Positions 25,674 through 35,600 of a DNA stretch of 48,870 bases are shown here, in pieces. Origin of the DNA: Planctomycetota bacterium (GTDB taxonomy: Bacteria > Planctomycetota > Planctomycetia > Pirellulales > Pirellulaceae). Location of the stretch: positions 1-48,870 of the forward strand of contig JAJDEH010000282.1 in the NCBI GenBank assembly GCA_029259935.1, read 5' to 3'. Position numbers and translations under genes: made by a program. A model generated the notes under the pieces. That model was given only the letters and a program-made list of their open reading frames with translations. It did not search any database and was not told where the DNA came from. The stretch's first letter is position 1. Every line of letters begins with the position of its first letter.

Positions 25674-26933
25674 ATGGATTCGTCTTGCCGAGATTACAAA
25701 ATGACTCGTCGATCCGTATTGGCAGCCGGTGGAGCCACCCTGCTAGGGTTTCAAGTTCGCGATCTGCTGGCTTGGGGCGGCAAAGACCACAAGCCAACCG
25801 CCGAGCATGTGATCTTGTTTTGGAACGGCGGTGGAATGACGCATCTCGATACGTGGGATCCCAAGCCGGGCCGTCCCACGCAGGGCGAGTTCGAGCCTAT
25901 TGAGACCTCGGCCTCGGGTGTGCAAATTTCCCAGATCTTCCCGCAACTCTCGCAGCAGATGCACAATGCCGCGTTGATTCGTTCGATCGCGGGCCGCAAC
26001 GGGGCTCATGGCCGAGCGACCTACAATCTGCAAACTGGGTATAACCAGTTCCCCAATCTGACTCACCCCGGCATGGGCTCGATCGTGGCTCACGAAAAAG
26101 AAAAGCTGGGCGACCTGCCGGCTTATATCTCGCTTAGCGGCCAAGGGCCGCGGGCCGGCTATCTCGGTCAAAAGTGCGAGGCGTACTATGTGCCCAGCCC
26201 TGGCGACAAGGACCCGTATCTTGCTTTCCCCGAAGGAATCGTCCAGACCCGCGGTAACAAGCGGCTGGAAGTGTTGGAGCGATTCAACAACCGATTTACG
26301 AAAAAGACCGTCGACAAGCGTGCCGGCGCGACGCAGACGTCGATCGACGACGCCGTGCGGCTAATGCGCAGCCCCGCCTTGGAAGCTTTCGAGCTGGACC
26401 GCGTTCCCCAAAAGGACCGCGATCGCTATGGCGACACCACCTTCGGTCGGGGAGCCCTGTTAGCGAAACGCCTGGTGGAAAAGGGTGTACGGTTTGTGCA
26501 GGTTAATCGGGGTGGATTCGATACCCACTCCAATAACTTCGAAGCCCTGCAAAATCATGGCGACGTCATGGATCCGGCCTTGGCTTCGCTGTTTTCCGAT
26601 CTTTCGGAATCCGGCTTGCTTGACAAAACGCTGGTTTTGATGCTTAGTGAATTTGGTAGGACGCCGCGCATTAATGACGACGCGGGCCGCGATCACTGGG
26701 CAGCTTGCTTTAGCTGCTTGATTGGCGGCGGCGGAATTCGTGGCGGCCAAGTCGTTGGTTCGTCGGACGAAGATGGCTACAAGCCAAAAGATCGTCCCGT
26801 TCAGGTCGGCGATATTCACGCAACGCTGTGCCATGCGTTGGGCATTAATCAAAACAAGGAAGTGATGACCCCGCTGGCCCGGCCGATGAAATTGGTCGAT
26901 GAAGGTGAGCCAGTACTTGAGCTGTTTAGCTAA
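25674..26933 (+). CDS. DUF1501 family protein with Tat-type signal
   Basis: A 419-residue protein with AGGAG seven bases before the ATG. The N-terminus carries a twin-arginine signal (TRRSVLAAGGATLLGF), so it is probably exported folded through Tat. DUF1501 is related to the alkaline phosphatase/sulfatase superfamily: HVILFWNGGGMTHLDTWDPKP near the start of the mature protein, VNRGGFDTHSNNF and LSEFGRTPRIN, then GRDHWAACFSCLIGGGGI. The Asp/His pairs are where that superfamily holds metal. No formylglycine sulfatase motif is present. It pairs with the preceding DUF1549/DUF1553 gene, and a mosaic repeat follows 18 bases after the stop. Confidence 0.94.
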   Translation: MDSSCRDYKMTRRSVLAAGGATLLGFQVRDLLAWGGKDHKPTAEHVILFWNGGGMTHLDTWDPKPGRPTQGEFEPIETSASGVQISQIFPQLSQQMHNAALIRSIAGRNGAHGRATYNLQTGYNQFPNLTHPGMGSIVAHEKEKLGDLPAYISLSGQGPRAGYLGQKCEAYYVPSPGDKDPYLAFPEGIVQTRGNKRLEVLERFNNRFTKKTVDKRAGATQTSIDDAVRLMRSPALEAFELDRVPQKDRDRYGDTTFGRGALLAKRLVEKGVRFVQVNRGGFDTHSNNFEALQNHGDVMDPALASLFSDLSESGLLDKTLVLMLSEFGRTPRINDDAGRDHWAACFSCLIGGGGIRGGQVVGSSDEDGYKPKDRPVQVGDIHATLCHALGINQNKEVMTPLARPMKLVDEGEPVLELFS

Positions 26934-26950
26934 GATAAGTGTGGGAGTGA

Positions 26951-27006
26951 CTTGTGGTGCGGGCGTCCCGCCTGCCCATTGCAGCCGAGACGGCTGCACC
27001 ACAATT
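26951..27006. repeat. Mosaic palindromic repeat, copy 2
   Basis: TTGTGGTGC (26952-26960) and GCACCACAA (26996-27004) are inverted ends. Between them are the same two modules as in copy 1 but in the opposite order and orientation: GGGCGTCCCGCCTGC and then GCAGCCGAGACGGCTGC. It lies 18 bases beyond the DUF1501 stop codon and about 75 bases before the 802-residue TPR gene. Confidence 0.8.
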
Positions 27007-27081
27007 GGGGAAGTCACTTCCTTACGAATCCTAGGCTGACTTTATACATTTCTTTGTTGTGATTTAAGAGATGAGGGTAAT

Positions 27082-29490
27082 ATGCGCCGAGTGTTTCGAG
27101 CGACCTTCCTTAGTGCGCTGATTTTGCTCGGCGCATCCGCCACGGCTCAAGAGACCGATCCGCCTGCTTCGCGCCCCGCGCGAGGCTCGCTGATCGAAGA
27201 CCGGGCCGCCCGCAAGTTGATCGAAGCGGGCGATGCCCGACTGGACGCGGATGAAACGACGAAGGCCGTTGAAATCTGGCAATCGGTGATCGAGCGTTAT
27301 CCCCGCAGTCGCTTTCGTTTCCAGGCCCATATGAAGTTGGGCGATTATTTTCTGGAACGCGACCGGGCCTATGATCGTGCCCGAACCCATTTCGAGGGGA
27401 TCGCCTCGGAGGAGAACCGCGACGAGGAACAGCGCGCCGTGGCGATCCTGAAAATGGGGATCTGCTCTTATCACGTGCGCAACTACGGCAAGTGCTTTCA
27501 GGTCATGCGACGCGTGATCGAGGAGTTTCCCGTCAGCGAGCAAGTGAACCAGGCCTACTACTACATTGGGCTGGGGCATTTCAAGCTTGGCCATTACAGC
27601 CGGTCCATTGCCGCTCTGGAAAAGGTCGGCACCACGCTTTCGGGCGACGATAAGAACGTGGAGAAGCTGCAAGCCGGCAAGCGCTTCTTTGTCCGCATTG
27701 AAGATGCGGATCTGGCGGTTCTTCAACCGGGCGAGTTGCTGCTGGTGCAATGCGAATCGTCCAGCGGCGACAAGGAGAAAGTCGAGTGCTATCCGGTCGG
27801 GCGAAATGTCCGCCTGGTTTTGGGTTCCATACCGACAAGGCTGGGCCGGCCCGCGCCGGGTAACGGCAAGCTGGAAGTATCCGGAAAGGATCAGGTAACC
27901 GTCACCTACACGGATCAGCATACGGCGGAAAAAGAAGTCGATCGTAAGGTACTCAGCCAGGTGACGGTGATCGGCAAGGGCCACGCGCGAATTACCGACG
28001 GCGCTTACGGCGAATCGGTGCGCGGCGTCGTGCTGGGCAAGAACGTCAGCATGCAGATCACCGATGCCGACCAAGACATTTCGGATCAGGCCGATCAGTT
28101 GGTGGCGGTGGTCGAACTCTATCGGCAGAAGACCGAGCAAGAGATCGACGACGAGTTGGCCAAAGCCGCGGCGGCCGCGGACGCGGCCTCGAAGGAAGGC
28201 GCTCCGCCGGAAGCCGAGGATTTGGTGGAGGCCGAAGACTTGGAATCCAAGATCGATCCGCTCAAACTGATCGATCGGGTGGAAATAAAATTGGCGGAAG
28301 TCGACATCAAACCGGAATTCAGTACCGAGCAAGTTGGCGACGGCCAGCCGAAGGAAAAAACCGCGCCCACCAGCAAGGATGATGGTTCGGCGGAAAGCGT
28401 GCTGGACGACGCGATCGGCGATTTGTCGACATCCGGCGGCGAGACCGAACCCGATAACACGATTCATAGCGGAGTGTTTCGCACCGCGATCGCCTTGCAA
28501 AAAGTACCCGAGGTCGTGGCGGGCGACGATTCGTTGCAGGCTTTGCCCGGCGACATCGTCCGTCTGGTCTACCTGGATCAAAGGCATTTGGGCGACGGTG
28601 TGCGGCAAGTCAAAGCCGAAGCACGCTGCCTGGAAGGCAACATCGGAGGCGTTCGCGTCACCAAAGCCGTGATCAGCGACCAGGAACTGCGCCTGCAAAC
28701 GAAACTGAAAACGGCCAGCGCGTTGACCAACATTGGAAATCGCTACAAAGAGTTTGGCCTGAAGGAAAACGCCAACAAAAAATATGCTCAAGCGCTGGAG
28801 GTCTGCGAATCGGACATCGTGCCCGAGGCGCGGAAGCTGGGCGGCCGCATTCTGGAAGAGACCTATGTCCAATTGTGGAAGGTCTATTTCGAGATGGAAC
28901 GCCTTTCGTTGGCGGCGGCGATGTGCGAGCGGCTGCAGCGTGAGTTCCCCAATAGCGGATTCGTCGACGATGCCCTGTTGCAATTGGCCGACCTTTCGCG
29001 AACGGCCGGTGAAATGAACCGGGCTATCGGCATTTACAACCGAATCGTCAACATGCGGACCAGCCAATTGCGCGGCGATGCTCAGTTTGGAATCGCGTCG
29101 TGCTACGAGTCGATGGCCGAGGCGCTAGAAGAAGACGGGCCCCGTAAAGCACAACTGATGGATCGCGCCTTTCAGGAATTCAAAAAAGTCTTCGACCAAT
29201 TTCCGGAAAGCGGTCGCGTTGGCGAAGCCGTCGCCAAGATGGCCAGCCACTATTATCAGCAAAAGGATTATGCCCGCGCGATCGACACTTTCGAAGCCGT
29301 GTTGGCCGACCATCCCGACGCGAAATATCTGGACGTGATCCTGTTTAACTACGGACGGTGCCTGTATCGCATGGAGCGCCGACGAGACGCACGTCAACGA
29401 TTCGACCAGTTGATCGGAGATTTCCCCGAAAGCCCCCTTGCCCCCGACGCCAAACAAATCTCCGACGCCCTGGCCAAACAGGGATTCTAG
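27082..29490 (+). CDS. Exported TPR/beta-sandwich protein, 802 aa
   Basis: An exported protein with signal peptide residues 1-22 (ending ATAQE); GAGGG lies upstream. Residues about 40-190 and 545-800 are tetratricopeptide solenoids of the YbgF/BamD style (AVEIWQSVIERYPRSRFRFQ, CFQVMRRVIEEFPVSEQVNQ, EFKKVFDQFPESGRVGEAVA, AIDTFEAVLADHPDAKYLDV). The central ~350 residues are beta-rich, with an acidic motif ITDADQDISDQADQL (about 325) and, after a charged insert (about 355-455), HSGVFRTAI (about 463). The same motif pair is repeated in the 2543-residue neighbour, so the two are diverged relatives. Position just ahead of an ExbB/ExbD-like operon suggests a periplasmic partner of that machine; this is inference. 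Confidence 0.85.
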   Translation: MRRVFRATFLSALILLGASATAQETDPPASRPARGSLIEDRAARKLIEAGDARLDADETTKAVEIWQSVIERYPRSRFRFQAHMKLGDYFLERDRAYDRARTHFEGIASEENRDEEQRAVAILKMGICSYHVRNYGKCFQVMRRVIEEFPVSEQVNQAYYYIGLGHFKLGHYSRSIAALEKVGTTLSGDDKNVEKLQAGKRFFVRIEDADLAVLQPGELLLVQCESSSGDKEKVECYPVGRNVRLVLGSIPTRLGRPAPGNGKLEVSGKDQVTVTYTDQHTAEKEVDRKVLSQVTVIGKGHARITDGAYGESVRGVVLGKNVSMQITDADQDISDQADQLVAVVELYRQKTEQEIDDELAKAAAAADAASKEGAPPEAEDLVEAEDLESKIDPLKLIDRVEIKLAEVDIKPEFSTEQVGDGQPKEKTAPTSKDDGSAESVLDDAIGDLSTSGGETEPDNTIHSGVFRTAIALQKVPEVVAGDDSLQALPGDIVRLVYLDQRHLGDGVRQVKAEARCLEGNIGGVRVTKAVISDQELRLQTKLKTASALTNIGNRYKEFGLKENANKKYAQALEVCESDIVPEARKLGGRILEETYVQLWKVYFEMERLSLAAAMCERLQREFPNSGFVDDALLQLADLSRTAGEMNRAIGIYNRIVNMRTSQLRGDAQFGIASCYESMAEALEEDGPRKAQLMDRAFQEFKKVFDQFPESGRVGEAVAKMASHYYQQKDYARAIDTFEAVLADHPDAKYLDVILFNYGRCLYRMERRRDARQRFDQLIGDFPESPLAPDAKQISDALAKQGF

Positions 29491-29632
29491 CGAGGCCGGG
29501 CCTCGAACCAACTACGAGCTACCGCTCGACGGTGATGACCCGCTCCCGCTGGTCACTAGAATTTGACTCAACCAATTCCCTACCTTCACAACATCCTCGC
29601 GGCAGAGCCCACTCGAACCTCTAGGTAACGGC

Positions 29633-32600
29633 ATGAAAAATACTACCGTGCTTGTCTTGCTGACGACTCTATTCTTCGCTTCCATCGCGAGGGGCCAAGA
29701 CGAACCGGTCGACGAAGTAGGCCAAAAGGCGACCAAGCTGGAAGCGGAACTGTCGAAGTTCAAGGACACCTCGCCCGAGGCGGCTAACTTACTGGTTCAA
29801 CTTGTCGACCTGTACCACGCCGACGGCCGGGCCTTCGGCTTGGTTCGCGCGGGACAGAAGTTCGTCAACGCCCATCCGTCAGATGCGCGCCATCAAGCCG
29901 TCATGCTAAAGCTGCTCGACGGCCTTGAGGGGTTGTCACGCAACAAGGAATTCGCCTCCGATTGCCGTCAGTTTTTGACCCGCTATCCCAAGGCGGCCCA
30001 ATGTCCCCAATTGGAAATTCGATTGGCCCAGACGTTGGGCCAGATGGCTGATCACGTGGCGACCGCCAACGCATATCGAGTTGTTTGGCGACGGCAAGGA
30101 AATAACCAGATGGGCCGTGAGGCCGGGGCGACCGCGATCCGGCTGTTCGCCGCGGCCGGTGGTAAAGACAACATCACGGCAGGGGCGGAACTCGCCGACG
30201 AAATGCTCGGCCGCTTGCCTAACGACGGCTTCGCACTCCGCATCGGCTGGCGTGGATTTAACGAATGGCGGCGGATTAGCGAGTGGGCCAAGAGCAACGT
30301 GACGGGCAAACAATTGCTGGCCAAGGGAATCGCCAAGGATCGCGAACGGACCCGGCAGGTACACTGGCTGATGGGAATGAGCTATCGCAGCTTGGCCCAG
30401 TACACCAATTCGGTGGCCAGCCTGCGTCAGGCTCTGGCGATGAAGGACGATCAGCAGGTTCTGTACTATCTGATCGAAGGCTTGCACAACGCGCTGGCGC
30501 CCCCCAATCAAATCGAGCCGCTGGCGACGCAGTACATGCAGAAGTACCCCACGCGCGACGACCGCCTGACGCGCCGCGCGTATGTCGCGCACGCCTATCT
30601 TCGCGCCAAGGATGTTCCCCGTGCTCTGGCAATCTACGCCGAGTTGCTTCCACAGAAAGGGATTGGGGCCGCGAACGCCTCGACCTATGTGCAAAACAAC
30701 GGCACCGAACCGGCCCAAGCCGCCATTAGCGAGCGGGTTTTGCGGGATGCCATCAAGCGCAACAAGGAAGCGACCTTCCTGCGCTATACTTTGGCATTCA
30801 ATGTCTATCGAGACCGGATAAAGGATCTCGCCAAGTGTAAACAAGTGCTGCGCGAACTGATCGCCCAGCCGCATCCGGACGATTCCTATGCCCGTACGGC
30901 GGGCCAATACCTGCTGGACAACGCGGCCGACGACAATGAGTTTCGCCAGGAGTTGGCACGTTTGATCCAGGATCGCCGCCGGCACGTTCACCAAGTCGCC
31001 TATCGTAATTTTCTGGCAGGGTGGCAGAAGGCCGCGGCCCGCAAGAAGGATTTGCAGCCGCGAGCCGCGCTGGTCAAAGCGGAACTGGACAAACAGGATC
31101 GCGATCCCCAAGTGGCGCTCTGGCTGCAAAACACGTGGAAGTACAACTCCGAAAATTCCCGTGTCCGCGATCAGTTGCTGACCAAGACCGGGGGCATGAG
31201 TGAAGAACAAATTCGGCGGCTTTGGGAATATCAGGCTTATTCGTATCGCCATTATGTCCCCGCCGAACAACGTCCCCGCTCGGCCGAACTGTACGGCAAC
31301 CTCGCCAAAAAGTATCCCACGAATTACCAGTACGCGGTTTACTACCTGCAATCGGCGACCGATTACGCTCCCAAGGAAATCAAAAAACTGGCCGCCCAGC
31401 ACATGTTGAAGCAAGATCCTCCGTTGAGCGATCCCGACGTGTGGCGACGCTTGATGCTGGCCGCGGACCAAAACGAAGACGCGAATCTCGCGAAGCAAGC
31501 GTATCAGTGGATGCAACGTTCCCACCAAAAGTTCGGCGATATCAGCAACTACGCCACCTACATCGGCGACGTTATGCTGAAGCTGAAGTTGGAGAACGAG
31601 GCGGTCGCCCATTGGCAAAAGTACATGAAGGCCGATCCGACCAGCAGCGAGTCGCGTGATTGCGCCAGCCGGTTGCTGGCCCGCATGACGGAAGAGCAAT
31701 CGAAGGAAAAGCTGGCCCTGCTGCAACCGCTCTTCCGCCACGACGCCGACTATCACGGCCGCTACGCCGGTTGGATGGCCGATCTTTATTTCAAAGCCAA
31801 GGATCTGAACAACTTTGAACGCGTGCTGCGCGAGTCGCGCAAGCGGCAAGATTTGCGGGCCTTTGTCGTCTGGGATCTCGACATCTGGCAGGCCAACACC
31901 TGGATCGCTCAGACGCGCGTCAACGAAGAAGCTACCGACGCCGACAAAAAACGAATTTATACCGTCGTTCGCGACTTGCGGTTGGGATTTCCTTCCGCCG
32001 CCGCCGACTTGGCGCTGATCGAACTGGCACCCCCTGCGAATCAAACCGCCATGCAACGCATTCTTGCATACCAACAACCCACCCGCATGTTGGGCGACGC
32101 CCACTACGATTGGGATAGCCTAGTGCCGTTCGCGCAGAAGGCGCTGGAGCGCGAGGATTACGTGGCCGCCGCCACGCTGGTCTCGGGGATGCTGTCCAAC
32201 ATCGTCAGCGCCGGCGCGCAGCGTCAGCAAGCCGGCCGGGACATGATTTCACAAGCCTATTCACGAATGGGTGCCGTGGGCCTGACGATCGATGAAGACA
32301 GCCCTCTCGCCCCGCTACTCCAAGCGGCTCTCTACTTGCGCCTCGGCGACCCCAACCTGGCCTTCGATACCTTCATCACCAATCGGGCGCTGTTCAACGA
32401 GCATCGCAACGAAGTGCCGACCGACCTGTTGACCTTCGTCTGCGAACGGTTGACCGCGGCCGGCGGCGACGAAAATCACGAGTACGTGGAAGAGACTCTG
32501 CGCGGCTGGCTGGTCAAGCACAGCGAATCGAAACAGCACGAGTTGGAAACCAAGGCCGAAATTCAATTGCTGCTCGCTCGCAACTATTTCAAGGCGCAGC

Positions 32601-35600
32601 GCTATGATGTGGCTCGCAGTGAATTCACGACTTGCATCAACCGCTATCCGGAAACTCCGCAAGCGATCGAAGCCGAGTTCGGAATCGGCCAAACGTTCAT
32701 GTCGCAAAAGGTCTACGACCAGGCGGAATTGGTCTTTGAAAAATTGGCCGACAGCCAAGAAACCAATGTCGTGATTCGAGCGGAATTTCTGCGCGGCGTG
32801 CTTTATTTTCGCCGTGGCGACCGCGACGAAGCTCGTGATGTCTTTCGCTCGGTACTCGATCGCGTGCCCGACGTGGAACTAGCGAACGAAGCCTTGTTCA
32901 ATCTGTCCGAAGTGTATGGCATCGAAGAGCGCTACCTCGATCAGCTCAATCTGCTGCGCACCGTCGGCCGCCTAGGCTCGGTCAGCAAGCGTCGCCATTC
33001 ACCCGGCATGCCGCTCTCGATCGTGGTTCACGACAGCGACCTGGGAATCAGCCGCGGACACAACCGCATCAAAGTGATTGTCAAAACCCATCCCGGCGGC
33101 GACGAAGAGATTGTCGATTTGACCAGCGCGGGCGCCGGCAAGGGCCTGTTTCGGGTCGACCTCGACACGACCTTGGGCAAGGCACGGCCCGGTGATCGCG
33201 TGCTGCAATTGACGGGCCGCGACACAATCACCAGCGACTATCCCGAGAAGTTCAAGGCGGAATTCAAAAACGTGCCGCTGTCGGACGTCGAAATCAAAGT
33301 CGCCTCCAGCGCGAACTTCGAGATTTCCAGCAGCAAGATCATCGACGCGGAAGAAGAATCGTTCAGCGAACGGCTCGCGCGAGAAGCCCGTCAGCGCGAA
33401 GAATCCGACCAGCGTGTTTCCCAGGGACGGCCGGTCAACCAAGTCAAGCCGGGCAACTTGATTTACATGCGGGTCAAGGATGGCGACCGCGACCTGAGCG
33501 ACGAGACCGACCAGATCGTTGTCAAGCTGACGGCCGATAGTGGCGATCAAGTTCAGGCAACCCTGTTGGAAACAACTCCGCATTCGGGCGTTTTTGAAGG
33601 CACTATCCAAACCGGAGAATTGCCCGCCGGAGCGCTGGCCAGCGACACCGCGATTGAACATAGTCCGCTGATGGCCATCGACCGCGACAGCAAAACGGTT
33701 TGGGTGAGCGAACCCGATGGAGCCACCCCCAAAACGTTGACCGTCGACATGAAGGATCTTAAGGAAGTTGGCCGGGCCAGGATTCACACGCCCACTCTGG
33801 AAAAGAACGCGCCGATTCGAGCGGCTCTACTAGGCAGCAATGACGGCGAATTTTGGTTCCGCTTGGCGGGTTTCCCCGAGCTTCCCGAGGCCCCTGCGGT
33901 CGCCGAAACGTTCGGCCAGATGAAACGCCGCGTTTACGACGGAAACTATACGAACTATTCCCGCTGGAATCAGGTCGTCGATCTGAGCAAGAACGGCGCG
34001 CCGATTGATGAAGCGGAATTGGAAGACGATTTGTCGTGGGTCCGCCCCGCGGGCGAAGAGAGCAGCGAGTTTCCCTATGGCGTGATTTGGCACGGCCATT
34101 TCGTTCAGCCACGCGCCAGTGCCGTTCGCTTCCGGATCAACGGGCAACGAACGGCCTTGGCCATGGACGGGCTTATCCAAATGGAACTGGGTGCTGGCGG
34201 ACGGACGATGGACATCTGGTTGGAAGAAGGCGTTCACGAATTGACGGTGTTTTCCGCTGTCCGCAACGGCCAACAGAAGGTCGAAGCGACTTTGGCCCGC
34301 GCTCGCCTCGACTCGGCCGACGTGACACTAGCTCCCTTCCACCATTCCGATTTAGATGTTGCCGATGCCAAGAAAGCCGGCGACCAAATCAAGCTGGCAC
34401 AACCCAACGATATCCCGCTGCTCGTCGAATCAGCTCAAGTTCAGAAAACAACCGAACAGTTTGGGCTCAGCGAAGACAAAGCCTACATCGGCAATTGGCG
34501 CGCCGTCGGCGACGTGCTGACGTGGGAATTTGAAGCACCGCAAGCGGGCGCGTACGACGTGAAGCTTGACCTGTCGCACAACGGAGTGGGCGGCCGCTAT
34601 GCGGTTCAGCTTGGCGATTTCCAGGCCGAGGCAATCGTGCCCAACACCGGTGGCTGGAACAAGTATGGGACCTATGTCGCCTGCACGATCCTCGTCGATC
34701 AGCCCGGCAAACATTCAATGCAAATCAAACCGCTTGAATTGAGCGCGTCGGGAATGCTGATGAATCTGCGCGGCGTTTCACTCCAGCCCGCGGAAGGACC
34801 CCGACGCGTGGTCGTCGACAACGCCTGGGAATTCCGTTTCCAACCGATCGATCTGCGATACGTTCGTTTTTCGGTCGACGAGTATCTGGGCGAAGCCGTC
34901 GCCATCAACCACTTCGAAGTCGGTCTGGTGGGCCAGCAGCCTTACATTCCCACGGAAACCGATGTGCTATCGCTGGCCAACAACAACGTTCTGGAAATTG
35001 CCGGCGGCGACCAGGTCACGGCCAGTTACATGGACGAGTTTACGCTCACCGAATCCGGCAACAGCCAATTGCTTTCGTCATCGCTGACGGCCACCTATTT
35101 CAATGCGGAGGTCTCGCCGGTTGCTTACGATTTCGAGCGTAGCACCGGTGGCGGTGTGGGCACGATTCGGAAAGAGCTGTTGCGGGTCGACGCCAAGGAC
35201 CGAATCATCGTCGAAATCGTCGACTACGACGAAGATCGCACGGCCGAGCGCGACACGGTTCCCTTCACCGTCGAGATGGACGGCGGGCAAATCTTGAAGT
35301 TGGAAGCGACCGAAACGGAAAACTATTCCGGCATTTTCACCAAGGAAATCGACACGTCGGCGGCCGCGGAAAAGGGCAAGCTGACCGTCAAGATCGGCGA
35401 CCAGATCCGAATCAGCTATCTAGATACGCAAAATACTTTCCCCGGCCATTCGGTTCAGCGCGAAAGTTTGGTTTACGTCAACGCGCCGACCGAAGGATTG
35501 GTGCGGATCTTGCCTTCACGCGTGCAGCCTCCGCCGCCGGAATCTAAGGCCCCGCCGCAAATCGTTTACCTACAAGCGTCCGATGATGGCGAAGTGGTCG

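Noticed and set aside
27064..29067. A 667-codon open frame on the minus strand under the 802-residue TPR gene
   Set aside because: It is the antisense shadow of a high-GC coding frame; the plus-strand protein has a signal peptide, ribosome site and TPR repeats, while the antisense product has no domain.
29936..32104. A 722-codon open frame on the minus strand inside the giant gene
   Set aside because: Also an antisense shadow; composition is unlike protein and it lies wholly within a well-supported gene.
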